64,000 nucleotides of DNA, taken from NCBI RefSeq assembly GCF_047675955.1, contig NC_132912.1, positions 16,776,500-16,840,499 of the forward strand, given 5' to 3'. Positions 1 through 10,917 of this stretch are shown here, in pieces; the first letter of the stretch is position 1, and the number at the start of each line of letters is the position of its first letter. The stretch comes from Chlorocebus sabaeus (lineage: Eukaryota > Chordata > Mammalia > Primates > Cercopithecidae). Under the pieces are notes generated by a model. It had not been told where the DNA came from. It searched no databases and saw only the letters and a program-made list of their open reading frames with translations. Position numbers and translations under genes: made by a program.

Positions 1-932
1 GTCCAGAATTTTAGGTAACAGAAATATTCTGACACATAAATATTAATGATATATAATAACTTTTCATATTGAACAAAGACTTCTGTCTAAAATTTATTCC
101 TTAAAAAAACTGCACTTTTTTTCCCCATGGAGATATCTTCTAAACCTATGTAAAAGATCATATTAGGCAAAATGGAAAGAATAAAATATTTAAGAGATGC
201 TGACACTGAAAATATCCCACGGATCATCCTAAAATTTAGATAAATTTCTATTACAGTGCCATGATAAATGGACAAGATAATATATTGGACAAAGGAACAA
301 GGACTCAACAGTTCAACTAGGCAGCTATGCAGTTATGAATAATTTTAATAAATATGCAAAGCTGGTATTCTGCCACATAAAATAGCTAGTCAATTGTGAA
401 CCTGAAATATATTTTTAAACTATACTGTGTCCTTGGGATTAAATAATTAATCATAACTTTCATGAATACCACTATTTTTGACCCTATGATATCTGCATTT
501 TTGGCTTATGCTTTTTTAAGATTAATTTTGATCTCTTCACCACTTTATCTGTGACTATTTTACAGATTATTAATATTATAACTCAATTTTTATTCTACAG
601 CTATTCTAGTTCTGTATACTAGAATACACTGATGATCCCTTACTATATGTACTTTTATACCTAGAGATAACACTGCTGAACTAACTTCAAGGATATGATT
701 TGAAATGATAGATAATATCTACATCTTTGAAATATACACAGGAAGCCATGGAATGTGTATAGAAACGAATACATCTAAAAAGTCAAAGAAAAGGTAAAGA
801 AGCAAGTACCCTTCTCCTGCGGTAACTGAACAAGGACATCAGAACTGCACTCTCAAATAACACGTTGACCTGAAAATACTTTAGACTTTCCTAATGATCA
901 AAGCTTGAGATGCTGGTTCAGAGAGTTATCTG
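1..932. other. AT-rich sequence without a recognised gene
   Basis: This stretch is AT-rich with stops in every frame and no splice-flanked open segment that I can defend. I recognise no repeat family in it; very old L1 or L2 debris is possible. Its last nine bases (924-932, agttatctg) are the left target-site copy of the Alu insertion that follows. Confidence 0.5.
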
Positions 933-996
933 GCCCAGGCGTGGTGGCTCACACCTGTAATCCCAGCACTTTGGGAGGCCGAGGCAGGTGTATCAC
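933..996 (+). mobile_element. Alu 5' head fragment (part of a chimeric insertion)
   Basis: The first ~64 bases of an Alu left arm (box A region, 'ggtggctcacacctgtaatcc') stop abruptly at 996. About 147 bases of non-Alu sequence follow, and then a second, complete Alu starts near 1144. The direct repeat agttatctg occurs just before this head (924-932) and again just after the poly(A) tail of the second Alu (1473-1481), so head, filler and second Alu appear to be one inserted block. Confidence 0.8.
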
Positions 997-1143
997 ATAG
1001 TGTTTGCACTAAAATATTTAAAAATAGTCCAAAACTACTATAACAAGTTTGTGTTTTCCAAGGATAGACCTAACTGCCCCTGGGAAATCTCTAGGTGGGC
1101 TCACAGCCACCTCAAACTCAAAGTGTTCAAAAATGAGCCATCA

Positions 1144-1436
1144 GTCAGGTGCAGTGGCTCACACCTGTAATCTCAGCACTTTGGGAGGCCAAGGTGGGTG
1201 GATTACTTGAGGTCAGGAGCTCAAGGCCAGCCTGGCCAGCATGGTGAAACCTCATCTTTATATAAAAATACAAAAATTAGCCAGGCATGGTGACGCATGC
1301 CTGTAATCCCAGCTACTTGGGAGGCTAAGGCAGGAGAACTGCTTGAACCCCAGCGTGGGCAGCAAAGGTTGCAGTGAACCGAGATCACGCTACTGCTGCA
1401 CTCCAGCCTGGGCAACAGAGTAAGACTCCGTGTCAA

Positions 1437-1469
<33 letters not shown>

Positions 1470-1472
1470 AAA
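1144..1472 (+). mobile_element. Alu (AluS/J-like), full length
   Basis: Complete two-arm Alu in sense orientation with the middle A-rich linker ('tataaaaatacaaaaattagcc') and a tail of about 20 A followed by AAAG/AAAAG units. The downstream copy of the target repeat is at 1473-1481. The matching upstream copy is not at the start of this Alu but 210 bases further left, before the Alu head fragment at 933. Confidence 0.93.
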
Positions 1473-1639
1473 AGTTATCTGTTAATTACCACTGAGTCAT
1501 AAAGACTCTGGGTCTATCTTCAGCTCAAGAATAAAACTGACACCAAGGAGGGAACGTATACTTAATTGTCTACTAGTTAATCTGAAATCACCTCTGGAAA
1601 GCAATATATTTTCTAAGACTCACTTTTCTAATTATATTC

Positions 1640-1860
1640 ATTATAGATACCCAGAGGGGTAGGGAATAAAAGTTAAGAGCACTGAGCATTTGGATTCAGA
1701 TTCTGTCTTGTGATCTTAAGCTAAATTACCTCTAAATCTATTTATTACAATTAACCTCCTTTCAGTTATTGAGTACTAGCAAGTGATATGAACTAGTGAC
1801 TACTCTGTATATATTATCTCAATTCTCCAAACAATGTAATTAGTACTAGGGTACAATACA
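1640..1860. repeat. MIR-like remnants
   Basis: Weak similarity to MIR: 'gttaagagcactgagcatttggattcagattc' resembles MIR sense sequence, and 'ttattgagtactagcaagtg...attatctcaattctccaaacaa' resembles MIR in the opposite sense. The match is degraded and the limits are approximate. Confidence 0.4.
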
Positions 1861-1898
1861 ATTAAATAGTAACATAAAATATGCTATTATTAACTCTA

Positions 1899-2228
1899 CT
1901 ATTTATTAAGTTTTTTGTTTGTTTTTTTGTTTTTTTTTTTTTTTTTGAGATAGAGTCTTGCTCTGTCACTCAGGCTGGAGTACAGTGGTACTATCTTTGC
2001 TCACTGTAACCTCTGCTTCCCGGGTTCAAGTGATTCTCATGCCTCAGCCTCCCAAGTAGCTGGGATTACAGGTGTGCACCACCACACCAGGCTAATTTTT
2101 ACATTTTTAGTAGAAACAGGGTTTCACCATGTTGGCCAGGCTGGTCTCGAACTCCTGACCTCAGGTGATCCACCCACCTTGGCCTCCCAAAGTGTTGCAA
2201 TTACAGGTGTGAGGCACCACACCTGACC
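1899..2228 (-). mobile_element. Alu, antisense, with a 23-bp target duplication
   Basis: Complete Alu in reverse orientation; its tail appears as a T-rich run at 1909-1945. It is flanked by a 23-bp direct repeat (1876-1898 and 2229-2251, one mismatch), a long target-site duplication typical of L1-mediated insertion. Between the left repeat and the T-run lies 'ctatttattaag', so the tail carried a short non-A 3' extension. Confidence 0.93.
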
Positions 2229-2479
2229 AAAATATGCTATTATTACCTCTAGTTTACATATGAAATATATTCAATGAACCTGCCAGATATTAGGTACTTA
2301 GGCTCTAAGAAAAATTTGGTGAATCAAAAAGATATGTAATCTGAGCCTTCCTAAAAGTTACGCTCTAGTAGAAAAAAACATATTAATCAAATAACCATAC
2401 AAATAAATATAAACATATGAGAACAATAAATGCTAAAAGAGGATCAAGGTATTCTGATAACAGAATCACTGGTAGACTA

Positions 2480-2675
2480 GGACTGAGCTTGGAGTTTGCA
2501 GTGAGAAATGCTTGGGTTTCAATTCTGGCTCTACCACATATTAAAACTGTAACCTTGACCAAGTTACTTAATCCCCCTGTATTTTAGCTTCTCCTTTGAG
2601 AAAATGGGGATAAGCAGTATTCACCTCATAGAGTTATCATGATTAAATAAGTATTCAATGAACATTAGATGCGGT
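2480..2675 (+). repeat. MIR SINE
   Basis: Matches MIR along most of its core: 'tgggtttcaattctggctctaccac', then a form of 'gaccaagttacttaatcc', 'gaaaatggggataagcagtattcacctcatagagtt' and 'gattaaataagtattcaatgaa'. Sense orientation. Confidence 0.85.
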
Positions 2676-2689
2676 TGTTTTCTGTTATT

Positions 2690-2900
2690 ATCATCATTTG
2701 ACCTTGATGAGATGTGGGGGCAGTGGTCAGGGTAGACTCCCAAAAGAAAGTGATAAAGGACCTAAAATCTGCAGAACAGTGGAAATTAACTATGCAATGA
2801 AGGAGGATGAGCATTGTATAGGAGAAACGTTTCAGGCAGAGGGACCAGTGGTTGAGAAGGTCCTGTGAGCAAAAGATATTAACCTAGCTAGATTGTCTCA
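2690..2900 (+). repeat. L2 LINE 3' fragment
   Basis: The series 'gggtagactcccaaaagaaagtgata', 'caatgaaggaggatgagcatt', 'caggcagagggaccagtggttgagaaggtcctg' follows the end of L2 in sense orientation. Diverged; limits approximate. Confidence 0.6.
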
Positions 2901-3690
2901 GGTTGGTCATTTAATCATTGTGGAATTTAATTTCATCATCTAAAAAGAAAGAAAGAAAATAAGATTATTTCTATGGTTTCCTGAACTTCACAATTCTATA
3001 AAATTTGAACATCAAAAAACATTTGAAATAGGCTTTAATTGAACATGTCCCCCCCCCCCCCCCCATGTTTTACTGTTTTCCCTGGTTCTCAATGCAGTCA
3101 CAAAAGTCCTCAGACATACATTTCAAGAGCATTCCCATTTTGTCTCCTTTCTACTCCCCTTCCTCAGATCTCCCTCATTATTAACTTTCCTAGATCTGTA
3201 AATAAAAGGAGGCACACTGCAGTGACCTCATTTTCTGTCTTTGATGGTGGTTTACACTTTTCCCACTGTGATGTCAATTTGCCGTTTCAAGAGTATCAGC
3301 CACTGACATGATTCCAGGCAGCTGTATCTCCTCAGAAAACCTGTTGTGTACAAATATGGCTGGTTAAATGTTTGAAGTTACCAAACTTCTCAGAGAATCT
3401 TATATATAGTTACGGCCATAAGACATGTTTATTCACTAAGAGGTGGTGCACTTTTCCTTTAACACTGTTGTGCTTTCTGTAGCAGTTCAAGCCTCACTAC
3501 TTTGGCCTGCAGTCTATTACAAAGAGTGTTTGTAAGTTTCTGTTAATAGGAACATTTATAGAAATGTTAGAATTGTGCTATCAGATCTTATTTTCCCTAA
3601 AACAAAAGCTAGACCACAGCTGTGCATAGTGTGACCTACAAACCTGCAACTCCTAATATGTTACAGAAGAAAAAAAATTCAGGGCATTAA
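2901..3690. other. No gene seen; contains a 16-base C run
   Basis: Mostly unique-looking AT-rich sequence. Apart from the C run at 3049-3064 I see no assignable repeat. A 90-codon plus-strand open frame at 3039-3311 begins across the C run and looks like chance. Confidence 0.45.
3049..3064. repeat. Homopolymer run, C16
   Basis: Sixteen consecutive C. Pure C runs of this length are uncommon in AT-rich primate DNA; the run is prone to replication slippage and to sequencing error. Confidence 0.95.
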
Positions 3691-3775
3691 AATAATGTGC
3701 TCATGATCATGTGACCACCCAGAATGTAGAACTGTCATTCAAACCCAGGCCTGCCTCACTCTGAAAGGCCCATGT
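3690..3775 (-). repeat. MIR fragment, antisense
   Basis: 'gatcatgtgaccacccagaatgtagaactgtcattcaaacccaggcctgcctcactctgaaaggccc' reads as the usual reverse MIR segment (lagging 'ggattcgaacccaggcctg'). Confidence 0.7.
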
Positions 3776-3830
3776 GATTTCTCTTGTATTGTCTTATTGA
3801 AATTCACATTTTGTGTGTGTGTTTTTTTCT

Positions 3831-3843
3831 CCCCCCCCCCCCC
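3831..3843. repeat. Homopolymer run, C13
   Basis: Thirteen C directly after a TG repeat and a short T run. It is the second long C run within 800 bases. Confidence 0.95.
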
Positions 3844-4072
3844 ACCCTCCCAAAGCACCACACTGCTTTTTAACCATTTTTCATTAATTTCCCTTTTGGA
3901 ATTTCTACCAGCTGCTGATCTTTCACCATGTTTGGCTACTGACCCACCCCAGGGAAAGCCAAGCCAATGTCGCCTTTCCACATCATCACAGGGAAGCCTC
4001 CCTCTTCCTGTCAGTGACACTCATCTACAAAAGCTGCCATTTCTTCATCTTCTCTCTTTTTTGTATGTGTGT

Positions 4073-4345
4073 GTGTTGTTCCCCTCCCTGTGTCTATGTA
4101 TTCTCATTGTTCGGTTCCCACTTACCAATGAGAACATGTGGTGTTTGGTTTTCTGTTACTGTGTTAGTTTGCTGAGGATAAAGGCTTCCAGCTCCATCTA
4201 CGTCCCTGCAAAGGACATGATCTCGTTCCTTTATTATGGTTGCATAGTATTCCATGGTGTATATGTACCACATTTTCTTTATCCAGTCTATCACTGATGG
4301 GCATTTGGATTGATTCCATACCTTTGCTACTGTAAATTCATCTTT
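4073..4345 (-). mobile_element. L1 3' end fragment, antisense
   Basis: Reverse copy of the ORF2 end and 3' UTR of a primate L1: 'gagaacatgtggtgtttggttttctg', 'agctccatctacgtccctgcaaaggacatgatctc' and 'ggttgcatagtattccatggtgtatatgtaccac' are all diagnostic. Short and without its own poly(A) end, so truncated on both sides. Frames here are broken ORF2 and not functional. Confidence 0.88.
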
Positions 4346-5236
4346 CCTTCTTTATTCATACTTACATGCCCAAAGTCAGAGCAAGGCAAAAGTGTTGGTA
4401 TTTAATAGCATACAGTATGTCTTTCTTACCTTATAGACTGATTAAGAAGCCCATAGAAACTGTAGTCTCTCACAAATGGTGTCTAGGTCCATTGTTTCCC
4501 CCAAATTATAAAACTAAGATCTGGATAAAGCAGTCTCTACTCAGGCCCATGTAGTGCAAATCAATTCAGTAAGCTGTTTTCTAAGATGACCAGGTGAATT
4601 CTTTACTTCCCATTGCTTATGCTGGAGAATAACTGAGGAGGAAAAACGTACAACATTTTAAACTACAGAAGAAAGCACAGGGGCTAGCAAAGCTGGCTTG
4701 GTGCCTAAAACGAAGATAAGAGTTCAACTGTGTTCACTGAACTTGCTACATAATTGTACATGCTAAAGACTCCTTTTTATTCCGTGGTAAGATCCGAGAT
4801 ACGGCCACTCAATCTGATAAACAAAACTCCTCAAAGCAGCTAGCAATGCACACTCACAGACATGAATTGATAAACTGAGATCCTACCTCTTCAAAGCAAA
4901 AGGCCCTGAAGTTAGAATATTCTGTTGCTGCAGTGTTCTGGGCTGCACCATAATGAGGGGTTGCCAGGCTGGTGATTAATCAAAGCAGGGATTCTGGGAG
5001 GACTTGGCCACAGGAAGGTAAGTTCTACCGCCAGCCTAAACTTGCTTCCTGAATTCCAGGCCCATAAAACCTCTTCTCTATTAAATATCTCTCCATTTAA
5101 GGGTCTCCCAAAACCTCAAATTTAGCATACATAAAACCAAACTCATCTTTCATGCTCCCTGCTTTGCCTCTTTTTCTTTTGGTGTTCCCTTAGTCAGTAC
5201 CAGTCAGCACCATGGATAGCACCACAGAACCTCTCT
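4346..5236. other. No gene or repeat recognised
   Basis: Unique-looking sequence. 4366-4554 is open on the plus strand for 62 codons, but nothing about it suggests coding. Confidence 0.45.
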
Positions 5237-5530
5237 TTTTAAAGACGGCGTCTCGTTCTTGTCACCCAGGCTGGAGTCCAATGGCACTATCTCGGCTCAC
5301 TGCAACCTCCACCTCCCAGGTTCAAGCTATCCTCTTGATCCAGCCTCCCCAGTAGCTGGGATTACAGGTGCCTGCGGCCATGCCTGGCTAATTTTTTTGT
5401 ATTTTTAGTAGAGACAGGGTTTCATTCACCATGTTGGTCAGGCTGGTCTTGAACTCCTGACCTCAGGTAATCCACCCGCTTCGGCCTCCCAAAATACTGG
5501 GACTAAAGGCATGAGCCACTACACCCAGCC
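5237..5530 (-). mobile_element. Alu, antisense
   Basis: Full-length reverse Alu from 'aaagacggcgtctcgttcttgtcacccag' to 'gagccactacacccagcc'. The T run that would represent its tail is nearly gone, indicating some age. Confidence 0.92.
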
Positions 5531-5575
5531 AGAACCCTTTTAAAGCTTCTGAAATAAATGAAATGACAGAACCGT

Positions 5576-6440
5576 GTGGTAGAACAATTTACACATACTC
5601 CTATGTTCATCACAGCACTATTCACAATTGCAAAGACATGGAATCAACCTGGGTGCCCATCAAAGGTGGGCTGGATTAAGAAAATGTGGTATGTATACAC
5701 CATGCAATTCTATGCAGCCCTAAAAATGGACAAAATCATGTCCTTTGCAGCAACCTGGTTGCATCTGGAGGCCATTATCCTAAGTGAATTAACGCAGGAA
5801 CAGAAAACCAAATACTGCATGTTCTCGCTTATAAGTGGGAGCCAAATATCAGGTAGACATTGCTATGGTTTGGCTATGTGGCCCCACCCAAATCTTGTCT
5901 TGAATTGTAATTGCCATAATCCCCATGTTTCGAGGGAGGGACCTGGTGGGAGGTGACTGGATCATGGGGACGGGTTCCCCCATGCTGTTCTCATGATAGT
6001 CAGTCAGTTCTCATGAAATCTGATGGTTTTGCAAGTGGTTGGCAGTTCCTCCCTTGCTCTCTTTCCTGCCGCCTTGTGAAGAAGGTACTTGCTTCTCCTT
6101 CCCCTTCCACCATGATAGTAAGTTTCCTGAGGCCTCCCCAACCATGCAAAACTGTGAGGCAATTAAACTTCTTTACTTTATAAATTACCCAGTCTCAGAT
6201 ATGTCTCAATGGCAGTGTAAAAATGGACTAATACAGACATAAAGCAGGGAACAATAAACACTGGGGATCCACAGAGGCAGGAGGGAGGAAGGGGGACATG
6301 GGCCGAAAAACTACCTCTTGGGTACTATGCTCACTAGCTGGATGATGGGATCAGTTGTACCCCAAACCTTAGTATCATGCAACACTCCCATGTAACAAAC
6401 CTGCGTGTGCTCCAGAATCTAAAATGAAAGCTGAAATTAC
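5576..6440 (+). mobile_element. L1 3' end, sense, split by a MaLR LTR
   Basis: Sense copy of an L1 ORF2 end and 3' UTR: 'cacagcactattcacaattgcaaagac', 'ggctggattaagaaaatgtggtatgtatacacc' and 'gcatgttctcgcttataagtgggagcc' up to 5860. It resumes at 6241 with 'ggaacaataaacactgggg...ccatgtaacaaacctgcgtg' and ends near 6440. The gap is an LTR flanked by a 5-bp target duplication. The open frame across 5576-5956 is L1 ORF2 remnant running into the LTR. Confidence 0.9.
5861..6235 (+). mobile_element. Solo LTR of the MaLR THE1/MST group
   Basis: A 375-base LTR beginning TGCTATGGTTTGGC and ending CTAATACA, with the usual internal landmarks ('ccacccaaatcttgtcttgaattgtaattgcc', 'gggagggacctggtgggagg', 'cattaaac'-type poly(A) region as 'caattaaac'). 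It is flanked on both sides by GACAT (5856-5860 and 6236-6240), the 5-bp duplication expected for ERVL-MaLR. No internal region, so a solo LTR. It sits inside an older L1 3' end. Confidence 0.92.
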
Positions 6441-6639
6441 ATATGTAAGGAAACAAAGCTTTCCTTTCTAAAAACAAAATGAAACAAAACAAACCAACAA
6501 AAAAACAAGAAGCCTCTACAGAGCTTTGGGGTAAATTTTGGGTTGAAGGCCCAGGCTCTGGGCTATTTTTCTTTTTTAAGGTCTAGTAATGTGATAAGGA
6601 CTTTACAGATATTATCCATCTCCTCAGAGCAATTCTATG

Positions 6640-7536
6640 AAACAGTCTCTATACATCTTGTCATTATATTTAAAATATTTCCAGCTTTATTTCAGAATAT
6701 TTTACCTACACATAAAAGTAGACAGAATAATATAAGTCCCTAAGTACCTATCACCCAGCTTCTAAAATTATCTACTTGGGGCCAGTTATGTTTCACTCAC
6801 TTTCATTTGTACTTGTCCCCCAACTCTTTATTTATTCTGAAGCAAATCCCAGAAATTATATTAGTTCATCCACAAAAACTGAGATACCAAATCATACAGT
6901 ATTATCACACACAAAATAATTAATAATTCCTTAACTTGGTCAACTATCCAGTATTCAAATTTCCTGATTTTTTTTCAAAAAAAGTTTTTTAAAAAATGCT
7001 TGGTTTGAGACTTTCTATCATAATGGTTGAAGCGTTTTAATACAGTTATTATTCTTACTGATATCCAACCTCCCATTTTTTGGTCAATGAGACGCTCAAG
7101 TTGGCAGTAGTTCTTTTGATAATCTTTCTCTCTCTTTTTTTTTTTTTTTTTTGAGACAAGATCTCACTCTATCACCCAGGCTGGAGTTGAGTGTCACAAT
7201 CCTAGTTCACTGCAGCCTTGACCTCCCAGGCTCACACAACCCTCCCACCTCTACCTCCCAAGTAGCTGGGACCACAGGGACAGCCAGCATAACTAGGTAA
7301 TTTTTTGTTCTTATTTTTTGGTAGAAACAGAGTCACACTACGTTGCCCAGGCTAGTCTTGGAACTCCTGGGTTCAAGTGATCCTCCTGCCTTGTCCTTCC
7401 AAAGACCTGGGATTACAGGCGTGATGTTTTGACAATCTTTGATAGCTCCCTTGCTTTCTGGATTGATAAGACATTTGAGGCTGTGTTCTACATTCTCCTG
7501 ATAGGGACCTGCAATTAGTCATTTCCTCGAAGGCCC
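6640..7536 (-). repeat. Old L1M-type 3' sequence, antisense, cut by an Alu
   Basis: 'gtagacagaataatataagtccctaagtacctatcacccagcttctaaaattatc' and 'ctgaagcaaatcccagaaattatattagttcatcc' are typical of reverse-oriented 3' regions of mammalian-wide L1s. Diverged; the part after 7425 ('gctcccttgctttctggattgataag...') fits the same element. An Alu occupies 7134-7424. Confidence 0.55.
7134..7424 (-). mobile_element. Alu (AluJ-like), antisense
   Basis: Reverse Alu beginning with an 18-base T run and ending 'gggattacaggcgtgatg'. Flanks gataatcttt (about 7119) and gacaatcttt (about 7431) look like a diverged target duplication. Many changes from the consensus suggest the old J class. Confidence 0.88.
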
Positions 7537-7547
7537 CAAAAGGGTTT

Positions 7548-7706
7548 TTGTTTTGTTTTGAGGCAGGGTCTTGTTCTGTTGTCCAGGCTGGAGTACAGTG
7601 GTATGATCAGAGTTCACTGTAACCTTGATCTCCTGGGCTCAAGCAATCCTCTCACCTCAGCTTCCCAAGTAACTGGGACTACATGCGCATACCACCACAC
7701 CTGGCT
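7548..7706 (-). mobile_element. Alu left-arm monomer (FLAM-like), antisense
   Basis: About 160 bases matching one Alu arm in reverse ('gaggcagggtcttgttctgttgtccaggctgg' to 'gcataccaccacacctggctc'). Flanking 'caaaagggttttt' (7536) and 'caaaggttttt' (8022) could be the remains of its target duplication, with a later Alu inserted at its edge. Confidence 0.75.
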
Positions 7707-7717
7707 CAAAGGCTTTT

Positions 7718-8017
7718 TCTTTCTTTCTTTTTTTTTCAGACAGAGTCTCACTCTGTTGCCAGGCTGGAGTGCAGTGGCACCATCTCGGCTCAACGCAACC
7801 TCCGCCTCCCGGGTTGAAGCAATTCTCCTGCCTCAGCCTCCCAAGCGGCTGGAACTACAGGCGCACACCACCACACTCAGCTAATTTTTGTATTTTTTTA
7901 GTAGAGACGGGGTATCACCATGTTGTCCAGGATGGTCTCAATCTCTTGACCTTATGATCCACCCGACTCGGCCTCTCAAAGTGCTGAGATTACAGGCATG
8001 ATCACCACACCCGGCCG
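7718..8017 (-). mobile_element. Alu, antisense, inserted at the edge of an older monomer
   Basis: Complete reverse Alu from a T/TTTC tail to 'atcaccacacccggcc'. 'ggctcaaaggcttttt' (7702) and 'ggctcaaaggttttta' (8018) flank it as a target duplication with one or two mismatches. Confidence 0.9.
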
Positions 8018-8640
8018 GCTCAAAGGTTTTTAAGTGAGAAATTGTATATAAGATAATCCAGGATCTAGGGGTGCTCATTGTACTGTGTTGGTCATTTTTT
8101 CTAGGTCTCTTTGGCAGATAGAACAAAAAAAACCTTAAGGAAAATAATAACTTCGAGTTTTTGCCACATTTTTCATTCAAATTTAGAATTGTATGTACTT
8201 AAATTCCCTCATTTTAAAATTTGTATATCTTTTCTCTTTTGTTAAAAATCTTTGTTCCTAATGACATTAGCATAATTCCTTATTTGCATTATACTACAAT
8301 AAATGTACAACCATTTCAAAAGCAATAAAAAGCATTACTACTAATATATCTGAAAAGTTATTTTTGCAGTTCTTTTTGTCAAAAGAACACTGTACACTGA
8401 GTTACTGTATTTTCAACTCATCTAAAACATTTTTTGAACTGTGAAGATATACCTAATACCAAAAAGTGCATAAAAGATATGCATTAACAAACACAAGTTT
8501 AAAAAATGAACAATGATGAACCATAAGCTGGGTCAAGAAAGAGAATGAGGTGGACACCCTCCCTCCAAGATCTCCCTTCCTTCTTGACTTAATTAGCATC
8601 CTGACTTTTGGATGATATTAAAAAAAGACTCAAATTGAAT
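8018..8640. other. No gene recognised
   Basis: AT-rich sequence between an Alu and an old L1. A minus-strand 80-codon open stretch (7938-8180) is partly Alu and does not look coding. Confidence 0.45.
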
Positions 8641-9552
8641 AACAGAAGATTAATGCTGTAATGACTCAGATGAAGAATTTTAAGACAAAGTAACAAACTA
8701 TCTAAAATCAAACTCACATGAAGACAGAATTAAATGAAACCAAACACATTAAATGTAAATTGCCAAATACCTCAATTAAAAGGCAATGACTGTCAGATGA
8801 GAGAAAAAATAAACCAGACTATATGCAGCTTGCAAGAAACCCACTTTAAATATAAAGATATAAATATGTTAAAAGCAAAAGAAAATTATATACCATGCTG
8901 ACATTAATCAAAAGAAATCAGAGTGGTGATATTGTTATCTGTCAAAGTACATTTCTGGCCAGAGACTATTACTAAAGAAAAACAACTTCACTTAATTATG
9001 AGAAAAGGGATATTTCATCAAGATAGTGTAACAGTGTTAAACATTTATGGATCTAATAACAGAACTACAAAATACACGAAGCAAAGACTTACACAATTGC
9101 AAAAGGAAACAGACAAATCCACATTATGCTCTGAGACTTAAATAACTTTTACTCAGTAACTGATACAACAAGCAGAGAGAAAATCAAGATATACAAGGCT
9201 TATACAATACAATCTCCTATCCTGCGCCTAAATAGTGTAGAAACAATTGGATATCCACATGGAAAAATTTAAACTTTGACCCAAACTTCGTATTATAAAG
9301 ATTAACTTAAAATGCATCATAGAGCTAAATGCAAAACTTAAAATTACAAAGCTTCTGGAACAAAACGTGGGAAAATCTTGTGAACTTGATTTAGGCATAG
9401 AATACTTAGATATAACAACAAAAACACAACCCAGAAAAGAGCAAATTGACAAACTGGACTGCAACAAAATCACAAAATTTTATTTTTCAAAACCTACAGC
9501 TGTAAGAATAAAAAGAAAAAACACAAACAGGCAGAGAAGTTTGCAAAGGGCA

Positions 9553-9910
9553 TGTCTTAGTCCATCCAGGCTGCTATAAGAAAACACCATAGATTGGATG
9601 GCTGCTAAAAAATGGAAATTTATTTCTCACAGTTTTGGAGGCTGGGAAGTCCAAGTTCAATGCACCTGCAGATTCAGCGTCTGGTGAGGGTCTGTTCCTC
9701 ATCTGACATCTTCCTGCTGCATCCTCACATGGTGGAAGGGACAAATGAGCTCCTTTGGCCCTCTGCTGTAAGGGAACTAATCCCATTTGTGAGCAATCTG
9801 TTTTCATGTCCTAATCACCTCCTAGAAGACCCCATCTCCTAATACCATCACTCTGGGGGTTAGGATTTCAACACATGAATTTGCAGGGACATAAACATTC
9901 AGACCACAGA
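9553..9910 (-). mobile_element. MLT1-type MaLR LTR, antisense
   Basis: Reverse LTR with 'ggctgctataagaaaacaccatagattggatgg', 'atttctcacagttttggaggctgggaagtcc', 'ctcacatggtggaaggg' and 'aataccatcactctgggggttaggatttcaac'. Flanks gggca (9548-9552) and aggca (9911-9915) agree at four of five positions, as expected for an old 5-bp duplication. It interrupts L1 ORF2 sequence. Confidence 0.85.
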
Positions 9911-9946
9911 AGGCATATATCTGGCAAAGGATTGCTATCTATGAAA

Positions 9947-10285
9947 CAACTGTCCCTCAGTAAACATGGGGAATTAGTTCCAGGACTCCCGGCAGATACC
10001 AAAATCCACAGATGCTGCAGTCTCTTACATAAAATGGCATAGGAGTTGCACGTAACATACGCATAACCTCCCATATATATTAAATCAGCTCTTGATTACT
10101 TATACCACCCTAGCACAATGTAAATGCTATGTAAATAGTTGTTATACTGTATTGCCTAGGAAATAATGACAAGAATAAAAGATCTATTCATGTTTAGCAC
10201 AGACCCCTTTTGGTCTGTATATTTTTGATCTGCAGTTGGTTGAATCCACGAATGGGAAACACACAGACACGGAAGGCCAATTGTA
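9947..10285. mobile_element. Tigger/MER2-type DNA transposon (non-autonomous)
   Basis: Starts 'caactgtccctcagtaaacatggggaattagttccagg' and ends 'ggaaggccaattg' before TA, giving the inverted ends and TA target of Tigger elements. The middle 'acaatgtaaatgctatgtaaatagttgttatactgtattgcc' is the usual MER2-like body. It has no transposase frame. A second relative lies at 47000-48117. Confidence 0.8.
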
Positions 10286-10600
10286 TATAAAGAATCTCAA
10301 TAGTCGGTAATAAGAAAATGCACTAACCAACCAAAAAAAATGGAGAGATTTGAAAATTTCACAAGAGAAGATACAGGGATGGTCAAAGTTCGACACTGTT
10401 ATTCATCAGATGAATATGAATTAAAACCACAAGGAGAAACTACCTCAATCTATCAGAACAAATACCATATTAAAAACTGACCATACTAAGTATTGATGAG
10501 AATAAGGAGGAATTGGAACTCTCAAACACTGCTAGTTGATTGATAATATGGTACCACAACTCTGAAAAACAGTTTTGCAGTTACTTAAAAAGGTAAATCC

Positions 10601-10716
10601 CGCCAGGTGCGGTGGCTCACACCTATGATCCCAGCACTTCGGGAGGCTGTGGGCAGATCATGAGGTCAGGAGATTGAGATCATCCTGGATAACATGGTGA
10701 AACCCCGTCTCCACTA

Positions 10717-10750
<34 letters not shown>

Positions 10751-10917
10751 TTGCCGGGTGTGGTGGTGGGTGCCTGTAGTCCCAGCTACTCGGGAGGCTA
10801 AGGCAGGAGAATGGTGTGAACCCAGGAGGTGGAGCTTGCAGTGAGCCACGATCACACCACTGCACTCTACCCTGGGTGACAGAGCAAGACTGTCTCAAAA
10901 AAAAAAAAAAAAAAAAA
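10601..10917 (+). mobile_element. Alu with a CA microsatellite in its middle linker
   Basis: Full Alu in sense with target copies gtaaatcc at 10593-10600 and 10918-10925. The A-rich linker between the arms has become (CA)14 at 10721-10748. The 3' tail is about 19 A. Confidence 0.92.
10721..10748. repeat. (CA)14 microsatellite
   Basis: Fourteen uninterrupted CA units that grew from the Alu middle A-rich linker. Likely polymorphic. Confidence 0.95.

Noticed and set aside
3797..4297. 166-codon plus frame
   Set aside because: It crosses a C13 run and antisense L1, so no independent coding evidence remains.
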